Source of the DNA: an uncultured Alcaligenaceae bacterium
Lineage (GTDB): Bacteria > Pseudomonadota > Gammaproteobacteria > Burkholderiales > Burkholderiaceae_B
NCBI GenBank assembly: GCA_937908115.1
Contig: CALEQZ010000013.1
Span: 62,001 to 126,000 of the forward strand
Length of the DNA stretch: 64,000 nucleotides
Direction: 5' to 3'
A program made the translations under genes and the position numbers. This document shows positions 1 to 11,043 of this stretch, one piece after another (position 1 is the stretch's first letter; the number at the start of each line of letters is the position of its first letter). The notes beneath the pieces are model-generated. The model was not told the origin of the DNA. It did not search any database and saw only the letters and a program-made list of their open reading frames with translations.

Positions 1-2296
<2,296 letters not shown>

Positions 2297-2320
2297 GGCG
2301 ATCTCGAAAAAGCGGGGCTA

Positions 2321-2701
2321 TCAGCCGGCGTCGACCGACGCCTGGTAACCGGCGGCATCGAGCAGCTGCTCGACGTCGGCGGGGTTGTCGGCCTTGATCT
2401 TGAAGATCCAGGCGGTGTAGGGGGATTCGTTGATCAGCCCGGGGTTGGCCTCGAGCTCTTGGTTGAAGGCGACGATTTCTCCGGCCACCGGCGCGTAAAC
2501 GTCCGAGGCGGCCTTGACCGATTCGACGACGCCGGCGGTATCGCCGGCAGCAACCTTGGCGCCGACCTTGACGTCGCCGACGAAGACCAGATCGCCCAAC
2601 TGGTCCTGGGCGTTGTCGGTGATGCCCACGGCGAAGACATCGCCGTCGGCCAGCACCCATTCGTGCGACTTGGTGTATTTGCGGTCGTTGGGCAGGCTCA
2701 T
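2321..2701 (-). CDS. gcvH: Glycine cleavage system H protein
   Basis: This is the 126-residue lipoyl carrier protein that shuttles the aminomethyl group between GcvP and GcvT. The lipoyl-lysine is K63 in GVVESVKAASDVYAP, and the flanking beta-sandwich motifs (GDLVFVGDVKVGAKV, NESPYTAWIFKI) are intact. An in-frame extension runs upstream, but the ATG at 2701 gives the canonical length and the usual KYTKSHEW start. It sits between gcvT (92 bp upstream) and gcvP (24 bp downstream) in one operon. Confidence is very high. Confidence 0.97.
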   Translation of the reverse strand: MSLPNDRKYTKSHEWVLADGDVFAVGITDNAQDQLGDLVFVGDVKVGAKVAAGDTAGVVESVKAASDVYAPVAGEIVAFNQELEANPGLINESPYTAWIFKIKADNPADVEQLLDAAGYQASVDAG

Positions 2702-2793
2702 GGATGGACTCCTGGAAGGGAAGGTTTCGAAGCTGGCGCGCGCCCCCGCGCGGCACCGCGCCAGTTTAAAGGCAGGGACGGCCGCGGCGGCGA

Positions 2794-3891
2794 TCACGCA
2801 TGGTCGAGCGCCTTGCCGTGGCGCACGAAGGGCAGCTTGCAGGCTTGCGCGCGCAGCCACTTGCCGCGCACGTCGACCTCGACTTCGTCGCCAGGCTGGA
2901 CCGCCGCCGGCAGGCGCGCCAGCGCGATCGACACGCCCAGCGTCGGCGACATCGTGCCGCTGGTGATCTCGCCCTGGCCATGCGCCGTGCGCACCGTCAT
3001 GTGCGCGCGCATCACGCCGCGATCGAGCAGCTTCAGGCCCAGGAAGGCGCGCGGCTCGCCCGACTGCAGGGCGGCGCGGCCGATGAACTCGCGCGACGGG
3101 TCCTTCAGCGACACGGTCCAAGACAGGCCGGCCTGGTCGGGGCGCGTCGTGGCGTCCATGTCCTGCCCGTAAAGATTCATGCCGGCTTCCAGGCGCAACG
3201 TGTCTCGCGCGCCCAGTCCGCACGGGCGCACGCCGTGCGCAGCCAGGTCGCGCCACAGTGCGACGGCGTCACCGGCCGGCACGACGACTTCGTAGCCGTC
3301 CTCGCCGGTGTAGCCCGTGCGCGCAACCAGCACGTCGCCGTCGAGCCGCGCCGCGCTAAACGGCACGAGCGGCTCGGCCGCGGCCTGCCAGGCCGGCCGC
3401 ACGGCGTGCACCGCGGCGCGCGCCTGCGGCCCCTGTACGGCGATCATGGCCAGGTCGCGGCGCGGCGTGATTGCGACATCGAAGGATTCGCGCTGCGCGA
3501 CCTCGCGCATCCATGCCACGTCGCCGTCGGCCGTGGCGGCGTTGACCACCACGCGGTACTGCTCGGGCGAAAAGTAATAAACGATCAGGTCGTCGATCAC
3601 CCCGCCTTCAGGGTTCAGCATGCACGAGTACAGTGCCTTGCCGGGCACGGCCAGGCGCGCCACGTCGTTGGCGAGCAGGCGGCGCAGGAAGGCCTGCGCG
3701 CCCGCACCGGCCACGTCGACGTTGAGCATGTGCGACACATCGAACATGCCGGCCTCGCGGCGAACGGCGTGGTGCTCTTCGATCTGCGAGCCGTAGGACA
3801 GCGGCATGTACCAGCCGCCGAAATCGACCATGCGTGCGCCGGCGGCGAGATGCTCGTCGGCCAAGGGGGTACGTTTGAGGCTGTCGGACAT
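2794..3891 (-). CDS. gcvT: Glycine cleavage system T protein (aminomethyltransferase)
   Basis: GcvT releases ammonia from the aminomethyl-lipoyl intermediate and transfers the C1 unit to tetrahydrofolate. The 365-residue protein has the usual length. Family motifs are visible: VDFGGWYMPLSY near the N-terminus, the MFDVSHM motif, NPEGGVIDDLIVY, RTGYTGEDGYE for folate binding, and a C-terminal barrel ending in KLPFVRHGKAL. The start at 3891 (MSDSLKRTPL) was chosen because the longer in-frame extension would run through the riboswitch. It is the first gene after the tandem glycine aptamers, so it is most likely induced when glycine is abundant. Confidence 0.96.
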   Translation of the reverse strand: MSDSLKRTPLADEHLAAGARMVDFGGWYMPLSYGSQIEEHHAVRREAGMFDVSHMLNVDVAGAGAQAFLRRLLANDVARLAVPGKALYSCMLNPEGGVIDDLIVYYFSPEQYRVVVNAATADGDVAWMREVAQRESFDVAITPRRDLAMIAVQGPQARAAVHAVRPAWQAAAEPLVPFSAARLDGDVLVARTGYTGEDGYEVVVPAGDAVALWRDLAAHGVRPCGLGARDTLRLEAGMNLYGQDMDATTRPDQAGLSWTVSLKDPSREFIGRAALQSGEPRAFLGLKLLDRGVMRAHMTVRTAHGQGEITSGTMSPTLGVSIALARLPAAVQPGDEVEVDVRGKWLRAQACKLPFVRHGKALDHA

Positions 3892-3944
3892 AGGTGACTC
3901 CGGAGCGGGACCGCGCGCGGCCCGTTGCACTGGGCCAGCCGGGC

Positions 3945-3964
3945 AAAAGGCGGAAACCGCCCCG
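3945..3964 (-). terminator. Possible expression-platform hairpin between the glycine riboswitch and gcvT
   Basis: On the minus strand a short G/C stem with a TTT loop (GGGCGGTTTCCGCC) is followed directly by TTTTGCC. It lies between the second glycine aptamer and the gcvT start. It could be the intrinsic terminator of the riboswitch, but the stem is short and only four T residues follow. The alternative is control of translation initiation. Confidence 0.3.
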
Positions 3965-3982
3965 GCGCCGGCCGGGTGTTCC

Positions 3983-4214
3983 GCCCCTCTGTCCTTTTGC
4001 CTGAGAGTTGCCCCGCCCATCGGACGGGTTTGCACCTTCGGCGCCTGGGCGCCAGCGCTTGTCGCGCCGGACCAGGTCTCTCCAGAGCGCTGCTTCGGTG
4101 CGCGGCCTGCGGCGCGGCGACCGAGGGCATGGGCGGTATGGGTTACCTGAGCGATTCCGGGCGAATTGCGCCTTCGGCGGCGGACGTCCGTTGGGGACCC
4201 CGCTCTCTCCCGCG
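3983..4214 (-). promoter_or_regulatory. Tandem glycine riboswitch (two gcvT-type aptamers)
   Basis: Two glycine aptamers can be read on the minus strand in the gcvT leader. Aptamer 1 (about 4214-4130) has the CGGGAGAGAG start, a GCCGAAGGCGCAA core and the CTCAGGTAACCCATACC end. Aptamer 2 (about 4092-3983) has CTGGAGAGACC, GCCGAAGGTGCAA and CTCTCAGGCAAAAGGACAGAG. These match the conserved bases of the gcvT RNA motif. Tandem aptamers upstream of gcvT are usually 'on' switches for glycine catabolism. A linker of roughly 40 nt separates the two. The stretch 3892-4308 is otherwise non-coding. Confidence 0.93.
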
Positions 4215-4235
4215 ACATGCCTGACAGCGGGCAGA

Positions 4236-4265
4236 AGCATACCGCGAAAGCCCCGTTGCCGTCAT
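4236..4265 (-). promoter_or_regulatory. Candidate promoter of the gcv operon
   Basis: On the minus strand TATGCT (4241-4236) is preceded by ATGACG (4265-4260) with an 18-nt spacer, just upstream of the first aptamer. A transcript starting near 4229 would contain both aptamers. The -35 match is only moderate, so this is a suggestion based on position. Confidence 0.3.
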
Positions 4266-4308
4266 TGCCATGGCGGCCAGGCGCAGCCCTGGCGCGGTGG
4301 GGATATGG

Positions 4309-5202
4309 TCAGCCCAGCGCCGTATCGAGCAGCATCATCACCACGAAGCCGATCATCAACCCGGTGGTCGCCAGCATTTCATGGCCCTTGCGGTGCGACT
4401 CAGGGATGATCTCGTGGCTGACGACGAAAATCATGGCGCCTGCGGCAAACCCCAGCCCCCAGGGGAGCAGGCTGGCGGACTGGCCGACCACGATGGCGCC
4501 CAGCGCCGCGCCCACGGGCTCGACCAAGCCCGTGGCCATGCCCAGCAGCACCGATATGGTGCGCTTGTAGCCGGCGGCCATCAGCGCCATCGCCACCACC
4601 AGCCCCTCCGGCACGTCCTGTACGGCGATGCCCAGCGACAACGCTGCAGCGCCAGACGCATCGTCGCCGGCAAACGCCACGCCTATGGCCAGCCCTTCGG
4701 GCACGTTGTGCAGCGCGATCGCGAACACGAACAGCCAAGTGCGGCGCAGGCGGCGCGCCTGGCTGCCTTCCACGCCCTTGATGAAGTGTTCGTGCGGCAG
4801 GTGCCGCTCCATCCACATCAGCACGGCCGCGCCAAGCAGGATGCCGCCGCCGACGACCAGCCCCGATTGCCATACCCCCAGGCCGCGCGCCTGCGCCGCC
4901 TCGATGCCCGGCAGCACTAGCGAAAATGCGCTGGCCGCCAGCATGACGCCGGCGCCGAAGCCAAACATCGCGTCCTGGGTGCGCTCGGACGGCCGCTGCG
5001 ACAACGCCACGGGCAAAGTACCCAGGGCAGTGGCCGCCGCCGCCACCAGCCCGCCCAGCAAGGCGTCGATGACGAAACCGGGCGCCTGGCCGAAATAGCG
5101 CCACAGCTCCACCGTCACCGCCAGCGCGGCAAGCGAAGTCAGCAGCATGGCGATGGCCCGGCGCACCGCCAGGCGCACGGGCGAACGGCTGTGTACGTTC
5201 AA
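4309..5202 (-). CDS. ZIP-family divalent metal transporter
   Basis: This 297-residue inner-membrane protein belongs to the ZIP (ZupT/GufA) family of zinc and related divalent metal transporters. The paired metal-site motifs HNVPEGLAIG and QDVPEGLVVA are present in the two central helices, as is SHEIIPESHRKGHE near the C-terminus. The end (GFVVMMLLDTALG) and the segment ERTQDAMFGFGAGVMLAASAF are very like the structurally characterised Bordetella bronchiseptica ZIP. The start given is a TTG at 5202 with a G-rich Shine-Dalgarno (AGGGGGTC) upstream; a GTG at 5178 is the alternative. It stands alone between the riboswitch leader and the flavoprotein gene. Confidence 0.9.
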   Translation of the reverse strand: MNVHSRSPVRLAVRRAIAMLLTSLAALAVTVELWRYFGQAPGFVIDALLGGLVAAAATALGTLPVALSQRPSERTQDAMFGFGAGVMLAASAFSLVLPGIEAAQARGLGVWQSGLVVGGGILLGAAVLMWMERHLPHEHFIKGVEGSQARRLRRTWLFVFAIALHNVPEGLAIGVAFAGDDASGAAALSLGIAVQDVPEGLVVAMALMAAGYKRTISVLLGMATGLVEPVGAALGAIVVGQSASLLPWGLGFAAGAMIFVVSHEIIPESHRKGHEMLATTGLMIGFVVMMLLDTALG

Positions 5203-5381
5203 GCGGACCCCCTGGACTGAACGACTGCCTCGACGCCGGCCCGCCGCGACCGCAGGCGGGAAGCGAAAAATAGCTTATACCGCTTCGGCGTCGCGGCAAC
5301 GGTTGCAGCAGTCGCCGAATGCGGCGGCCGGTTACAGCATTTTTCGTGCCTAATGGCTCGGCGCGCAGCACGCGGCCTTGG

Positions 5382-6647
5382 CTAGATCGCCCGCCCGCAC
5401 GCCACGCCCGACGCCCAGGCCCACTGGAAGTTGTAGCCGCCCAGCCAGCCGGTGACGTCGACCGCCTCGCCGATGAAATGCAGCCCGGGGACGGCGCGCG
5501 CCTCGTGGTTCTTTTGGTTCAACGCACGGGTGTCGACGCCGCCGCGCATGACTTCGGCCTTGCGGTAGCCCGCCGTGCCGCTGGGCACCAGGCGCCAACG
5601 CGCGATCCCTTCGCCGAGCGCGCGCAAGGCGCGGTCCGGGGCATCGGCCAGGCGCATCTGGGCCAAGCCGGGATGCAGTCGATCGGCCATGGCGGCCAGC
5701 CATTGCTCGGCCAGCCGCCGTGGCCATAGCTGGGCTAGCGCCGTGCCCACCTGCTGGCGCGCGCCGGCCTTGGCCTGCACCAAGGACGCAGCCAGGTCCA
5801 AGCCAGGCGCCAAATCGACGTCTATGGGTGCACCCGGCTCCCAATAGCTGGAAATCTGCAGGATCGCCGGCCCCGACAGGCCGCGATGGGTGAACAGCAG
5901 GTCTTCCAGGAAATCCCCCTGGCGCGGCCGGCTGCCGGTGCGCACGCGTGCCTGGACGGCGATGCCGGCCAGCGCGGCGAAGGGCCGCCAATGCTGCGCA
6001 TCGAAAGTCAGCGGGACCAGCGCCGGCCGCGGCTCGACCACCTTGATGCCGAACTGCCGGGCGATCCGCAGGGCGTAATCGGTCGCGCCCAGCTGTGGGA
6101 TCGCCATGCCGCCGGTGGCCAAGACCACGCGCGCGGCACGCAGGCTGCCGGCGTCCGTGCGCAGCTCGAACCCGCCGCCCGCACGGGGCGCGATCTCGTG
6201 CACGCGGCAACCCATGCGCCACTGCACGCCGCCCGCCTCGCACTCGCGCCGCAGCATGGCGATGATGGATTCGCTGGAATCGTCGCAAAACAGCTGCCCA
6301 CGGTGCTTTTCATGCCACGCGATGCGGTGCCTGGCCAGCAACGCCAGGAAGTCGCGCGGCGTATAGGCCGACAGTGAGGAACGGCAATAGTCGGGATTCT
6401 CTGACAGGAAATTGGCCGGCCCGACGTCGCGATTGGTGAAATTGCACCGCCCGCCGCCCGAGATGCGGATTTTTTCGGCCAGGCGCGTGGCGTGGTCGAT
6501 CAGCACCACCCGGCGCCCGCGCTGCCCGGCCACCGAGGCGCACATCATCCCGGCCGCGCCCGCGCCGATGACGGCGGCGTCGTAGTCGAACGCGGTCACG
6601 GGCCGGCCCGCCGCCAAGCCGCGCGCGGCGCCAGCCAGGCGCCGCAC
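5382..6647 (-). CDS. BaiN/HI0933-family NAD(P)/FAD-dependent oxidoreductase
   Basis: This is a flavoprotein of about 405-421 residues in the HI0933/BaiN/RdsA family, whose physiological substrate is generally unknown. The FAD-binding GAGAAGM glycine motif is followed by the signature GGGRCNFTN. ATGGMAIPQLGATDYAL occurs mid-protein, and the C-terminus has GEAVDVTGWLGGYNFQWAWASG, the family hallmark. The frame begins at a GTG at 6647; a GTG at 6599 (VTAFDYDAAVIGAG) fits the family N-terminus better. Neither has a clear ribosome-binding site. It starts 22 bp after the decarboxylase stop codon and may be cotranscribed with it. Confidence 0.87.
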   Translation of the reverse strand: MRRLAGAARGLAAGRPVTAFDYDAAVIGAGAAGMMCASVAGQRGRRVVLIDHATRLAEKIRISGGGRCNFTNRDVGPANFLSENPDYCRSSLSAYTPRDFLALLARHRIAWHEKHRGQLFCDDSSESIIAMLRRECEAGGVQWRMGCRVHEIAPRAGGGFELRTDAGSLRAARVVLATGGMAIPQLGATDYALRIARQFGIKVVEPRPALVPLTFDAQHWRPFAALAGIAVQARVRTGSRPRQGDFLEDLLFTHRGLSGPAILQISSYWEPGAPIDVDLAPGLDLAASLVQAKAGARQQVGTALAQLWPRRLAEQWLAAMADRLHPGLAQMRLADAPDRALRALGEGIARWRLVPSGTAGYRKAEVMRGGVDTRALNQKNHEARAVPGLHFIGEAVDVTGWLGGYNFQWAWASGVACGRAI

Positions 6648-6669
6648 CGCCGCCGCACCGGGTCGTGCT

Positions 6670-8931
6670 TCATTCCTCTTTCAGGCAGTCCACGTAGTAC
6701 TGCACTTCCCCGGTGGGCAGGCGCTCCTCGGCCAGGCCATGGATGTAGGTCTCGAAGCCGGGGAAGCGCTCGTTGAACTGGCGCGCGAACTTCAGGTACT
6801 GCACGATGGTCGCGTTAAAGCGCTCGCCGGGAATCAGCAGCGGGATGCCGGGCGGGTACGGGGTGAGCAGCACGCCGGTGACGCGGCCTTCGAGCCGGTC
6901 GACCGGCACGCGCTCGACCTCGCGGTGCGCCATGCGCGCGAAGGCGTCGCTCGGCTTGAGCACCGGCACCATGTCGCTCAGGTACATTTCGGTGGTCAGG
7001 CGCGCGACGTCGTTTTCGCGATAGGCTTCGTGGATCTGCTGGCACAGGTCACGCAGCCCCATGCGCTCGTAGCGGCGATGCGCCCGGCAGAACTCGGGCA
7101 GGATGCGCCACATGGGCTGGTTGCGGTCGTAATCGTCCTTGAACTGCTGCAGCGCGGTCAGCAGCGTATTCCACCGGCCTTTGGTGATGCCGATGGTGAA
7201 CAGGATGAAGAACGAATAAAGGCCGGTCTTTTCCACGACCACGCCGTGCTCGGTCAGGTACTTGGACACCAGCGCGGCGGGGATGCCGGTCTCGCCGAAG
7301 CTGCCGGACATGTCTAGCCCCGGGGTGATGACCGTGGCCTTGATCGGGTCCAGCATGTTGAACCCGTCGGCCAGGTCGCCGAAGCCGTGCCAATGCTCGC
7401 CGGATTCCAGCAGCCAGTCGTCGCGGTGGCCGATGCCTTCCTGCACCAGCCGGTTCGGCCCCCAGACCTTGAACCACCAGTCGTCCTTGCCGAACTCGGA
7501 TTCCACCTTGCGCATGGCGCGGCGAAAATCCATGGCCTCGCGGATGCTTTCCTCGACCAGTGCCGTGCCGCCGGGCGGCTCCATCATCGCCGCGGCCACG
7601 TCGCACGAGGCGATGATGGCGTACTGCGGCGAGGTCGACGTGTGCATGAGGTAGGCCTCGTTGAACACGTTGCGATCCAGCTTGCGGGTCTCGGACTCCT
7701 GGACGATGATCTGCGAGGCCTGGGAAATCCCTGCCAGCAGCTTGTGCGTGGAGTGCGTGGCAAACACCATGGCATCGCGGCTGCGCGGCCGGCCCTGGCC
7801 GATGGCGTGCATGTCCTTGTAGAACTCGTGGAAAGCCGCGTGCGGCAGCCACGCCTCGTCGAAGTGCAGCGTATCGACGTAGTTGTCCAGCCTTTCCTTG
7901 ATCATCTCGACGTTGTAGATGACGCCGTCATAGGTGCTTTGCGTCAACGTCAGGATGCGCGGCTTCTTGTTGGCGGCCTCGCGGGCGAAGGGGTTGGCCT
8001 CGATCTTTTTCCGGATGTTCTCGGGATCGAACTCCTCCAGCGGAATGGGCCCGATGATGCCCAGGTGGTTGCGCGTCGGCCGCAGGAAGACCGGTATGGC
8101 CCCCGTCATCGTGATCGCGTGCAGGATGGACTTGTGGCAATTGCGGTCGACCACGACCACGTCGCCGGCGGCGACGTTGGCATGCCAAACCACCTTGTTC
8201 GACGTGGACGTACCGTTGGTCACGAAAAAGCAGTGGTCGGCATTGAAGATGCGCGCCGCGTTCAGCTCGGATTCGGCCACCGGGCCGGTGTGGTCCAGCA
8301 GCTGGCCGAGTTCGTCCACCGCGTTGCACACGTCGGCGCGCAGCATGTTTTCGCCGAAGAACTGGTGGAACATCTGCCCGACCGGGCTCTTCAGGAATGC
8401 CACCCCGCCCGAATGGCCCGGGCAGTGCCACGAATACGAACCGTCCTGGGCGTACTTGACCAGCTCGCGGAAAAACGGCGGCGCCAGGCTGTCGACGTAG
8501 CTGCGGGCTTCGCGGATGATGTGGCGGGCGACGAACTCCGGCGTATCCTCGAACATATGGATGAAGCCGTGCAGCTCGCGCAGGATGTCGTTGGGGATGT
8601 GCTCCGAGGTACGCGTCTCGCCGTACAGGTAGATGGGGATGTCCGCGTTGCGGAACCGCAGCTCGCCGATGAAGCTGCGCAGGTTCTTGATCGCGCTGGC
8701 GACGTCTTCGGGTGATCCGTCGTCGAATTCCTCGTCGTCGATGGACAAGATGAAGGCGCTGGCGCGGCTTTGCTGTTGGGCGAACGAGCTCAGGTCGCCG
8801 TAGCTGGTCACGCCTATGACTTCGACGCCCTCGGCCTCGATCGCGGCGGCCAGCGCGCGAATGCCCAGGCCGGACGCGTTCTCGGAACGATAGTCCTCGT
8901 CGATGATGAAGATGGGGAAGCGGAATTTCAT
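6670..8931 (-). CDS. Orn/Lys/Arg-type PLP-dependent amino-acid decarboxylase
   Basis: This 753-residue fold-type I PLP enzyme belongs to the bacterial ornithine/lysine/arginine decarboxylase group. The N-terminal receiver-like wing (MKFRFPIFIIDEDYRSENAS) precedes the aminotransferase-like core. Core motifs include SWHCPGHSGGVAF, FFVTNGTSTSNKVVWHA, LHFDEAWLPHAAFH, and the Schiff-base lysine K397 in ATHSTHKLLAGISQ. The C-terminal domain has LLTPYPPGIPLLIPGE. Substrate cannot be told from sequence alone. Ornithine would supply putrescine for the carboxyspermidine enzymes at 51.7-54.1 kb; lysine or arginine are alternatives. A GGAG ribosome-binding site precedes the ATG. Confidence 0.93.
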   Translation of the reverse strand: MKFRFPIFIIDEDYRSENASGLGIRALAAAIEAEGVEVIGVTSYGDLSSFAQQQSRASAFILSIDDEEFDDGSPEDVASAIKNLRSFIGELRFRNADIPIYLYGETRTSEHIPNDILRELHGFIHMFEDTPEFVARHIIREARSYVDSLAPPFFRELVKYAQDGSYSWHCPGHSGGVAFLKSPVGQMFHQFFGENMLRADVCNAVDELGQLLDHTGPVAESELNAARIFNADHCFFVTNGTSTSNKVVWHANVAAGDVVVVDRNCHKSILHAITMTGAIPVFLRPTRNHLGIIGPIPLEEFDPENIRKKIEANPFAREAANKKPRILTLTQSTYDGVIYNVEMIKERLDNYVDTLHFDEAWLPHAAFHEFYKDMHAIGQGRPRSRDAMVFATHSTHKLLAGISQASQIIVQESETRKLDRNVFNEAYLMHTSTSPQYAIIASCDVAAAMMEPPGGTALVEESIREAMDFRRAMRKVESEFGKDDWWFKVWGPNRLVQEGIGHRDDWLLESGEHWHGFGDLADGFNMLDPIKATVITPGLDMSGSFGETGIPAALVSKYLTEHGVVVEKTGLYSFFILFTIGITKGRWNTLLTALQQFKDDYDRNQPMWRILPEFCRAHRRYERMGLRDLCQQIHEAYRENDVARLTTEMYLSDMVPVLKPSDAFARMAHREVERVPVDRLEGRVTGVLLTPYPPGIPLLIPGERFNATIVQYLKFARQFNERFPGFETYIHGLAEERLPTGEVQYYVDCLKEE

Positions 8932-9177
8932 ACGGCGCTCCAGGGGGGGCGAGGCAAAACGCAGGCGAGTGTACTGCTACCACAACGCGGCCGTGGCCGC
9001 AGCGCCGCGCGGGGCTGCAGTCTGTCGCGACGGGACAACGGACCGTGCCCCGCGGGCGCTACCGGGACATTACACCCCCTTTGCGCGGCCGATGCGAGCC
9101 GCCGGTGCCGGCAGTTGCGCGCATACCTCGCGCACGATCCGCGCAAAGCGCTCTTCGGCCTCCATCGGCAGGTCGCG

Positions 9178-10926
9178 ATGGCCGTGCTCGAGCGCGGCGG
9201 CAACGCCTTCGACGCCGCCGTGGCCGGCGGCTTTACGCTGCAGATCGTCGAGCCGCACTTGAATGGCCCGGGCGGCGAGGTGCCCATCCTGCTGTGGAGC
9301 GAAAAGGACCGGCGCATGCTGTCGCTGTGCGGGCAAGGTCCCGCGCCGCAGCTGGCGACCCCGTCCTACTTCCGCAACCTGGGCCTGGACCTGGTGCCCG
9401 GCGTGGGCCTGCTGCCGGCCACCGTTCCCGGTGCCTTCGGCGCCTGGCTGACTTTGCTGCGCGATTACGGTACCTGGGAGCTCGCCGACGTCTTGCGCCC
9501 TGCCATCGAATACGCGCGCAACGGCTTTCCGCTGGTGCCGCGCATCGTCCAGGCCATCTATGCGGTGCAGGATTTGTTCCGCGAGGAATGGCGCAGCTCT
9601 GCCGACGTTTGGCTGCCAGGGGGCAAGGTGCCTCACCCCAATAGCCTGATGCGCACGCCGGCGATCGCGGATACCTACGCGCGCATCGTCGCCGAAGCCA
9701 ACGACAAGGGCGGCACGCGCTGCGCGCGCATCGACGCGGCGCTGGACATCTGGTACCGCGGCTTCGTCGCCAAGGCCATCGACGCGGCCTACCGCCAGCC
9801 CGTGCGGGACTGCACCGGCGAACGCAACGCCGGCCTATTGCGGCGCGAGGACATGGCCGATTGGCAGCCCACATACGAGACACCGGCGACGATGGACTTC
9901 GGCCGCTATACCGTGGCCAAGTGCGGCCCATGGTCGCAAGGCCCCGTTTTCCTGCAGCAACTGGCCATGGCTCGCCACCTGCAGCTCGAAAACCTGGCGG
10001 CCGACTCACCCGAATTCGTGCATCGCATCGCCGAAGCGGCCAAGCTGGCTTTCGCCGACCGCCTGGCCTGGTACGGCGACCCGGCCGTCAACGATGTACC
10101 GCTGGCCGAACTGCTGTCAGACGATTACGCACGCAAGCGTGCGGCGATGGTCACCGACCGCGCTTGCCCCGAACTGCGCCCCGGCTCGCCGGGCGGACGC
10201 ACCCCGCGCCTGCCGGACCTGGATGCGGCCCGCCGGGCCCTGGCGCAAGCCGACACCCGTTTCGGGATAGGCGAACCCACGTTCGCCCAGCTGCCGCCAG
10301 TATCGGAGTGGCGGGAACGGGAAATCTTCGTGGGCGACACCTGCCACATCGACGTCATCGACAAGGATGGCAACATGGTCGCCGCCACGCCGTCCGGCGG
10401 CTGGCTATCGTCCAGCCCAGCCGTGCCCGGCCTGGGATTCTCGATCTCGACGCGGCTGCAGATGACCTGGCTCGACGATGGCGTGCCCGGCCAGCTGCGT
10501 CCCGGCGCGCGCCCCTGCACGACGCTGTCGCCCAGCATGGCCTTGCGCGACGGCGAACCCTACCTGGCGTTCGGCACGCCCGGCGGCGACCAGCAGGACC
10601 AGTGGACGCTCGCATTCTTCCTGCGCCACGCGCTGTGCGGCATGAACCTGCAGGAAGCCATCGACGCGCCCGCCTGGCACATCGATCACTTTCCCGGCTC
10701 GTTCTGGCCGCGCACGACGACGCTCAACCGCATCACGGTCGAGTCGCGCATGCCGCAGGCCACCCTGGACACGCTGGGCGCGGCCGGCCATGACGTCAAG
10801 GTCGGCCCGCCCTGGTCCGAAGGACGGATCAGCGCCTGCTCGCGCGAGCCGGCTGCGGGCGGCAGCCGCCTGCTGCGGGCCGCCGCCAACCCGCGCGGCA
10901 TGCAAAGTTACGCCGTCGGCCGCTAG
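9178..10926 (+). CDS. Gamma-glutamyltransferase-like (Ntn-hydrolase) protein, 5' end uncertain
   Basis: This is a gamma-glutamyltranspeptidase-family protein of the short, signal-less (YwrD-like) kind. Motifs are MAVLERGGNAFDAAVA, EPHLNGPGGEVPILLW, the VPGAFGAW and LADVLRPAIEYARNG blocks, and the small-subunit start VGDTCHIDVIDKDGNMVAATPSGG, in which the threonine is the expected autoprocessing nucleophile. Relatives have about 25-30 residues before the MAVLERGG block. Here the only in-frame starts are the ATG at 9178 (582 aa) or a TTG at 9115, and the upstream peptide does not match the family. The N-terminus may be frameshifted. A Bug receptor follows 117 bp downstream. Confidence 0.8.
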   Translation: MAVLERGGNAFDAAVAGGFTLQIVEPHLNGPGGEVPILLWSEKDRRMLSLCGQGPAPQLATPSYFRNLGLDLVPGVGLLPATVPGAFGAWLTLLRDYGTWELADVLRPAIEYARNGFPLVPRIVQAIYAVQDLFREEWRSSADVWLPGGKVPHPNSLMRTPAIADTYARIVAEANDKGGTRCARIDAALDIWYRGFVAKAIDAAYRQPVRDCTGERNAGLLRREDMADWQPTYETPATMDFGRYTVAKCGPWSQGPVFLQQLAMARHLQLENLAADSPEFVHRIAEAAKLAFADRLAWYGDPAVNDVPLAELLSDDYARKRAAMVTDRACPELRPGSPGGRTPRLPDLDAARRALAQADTRFGIGEPTFAQLPPVSEWREREIFVGDTCHIDVIDKDGNMVAATPSGGWLSSSPAVPGLGFSISTRLQMTWLDDGVPGQLRPGARPCTTLSPSMALRDGEPYLAFGTPGGDQQDQWTLAFFLRHALCGMNLQEAIDAPAWHIDHFPGSFWPRTTTLNRITVESRMPQATLDTLGAAGHDVKVGPPWSEGRISACSREPAAGGSRLLRAAANPRGMQSYAVGR

Positions 10927-11043
10927 CTGGGCCAGGCACCAGGGCGACGATGGCGCTTTTCCAACCTTAACCGGCCGCGCCGAGTCAGGCGCGGCTCATT
11001 TCCGCATGGCGGCTCTTGCCGCAAAGATCAACAGGGGAACATC

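Noticed and set aside
7387..8715. 442-codon open frame on the plus strand
   Set aside because: It is antisense to the PLP-dependent decarboxylase and has no family resemblance.
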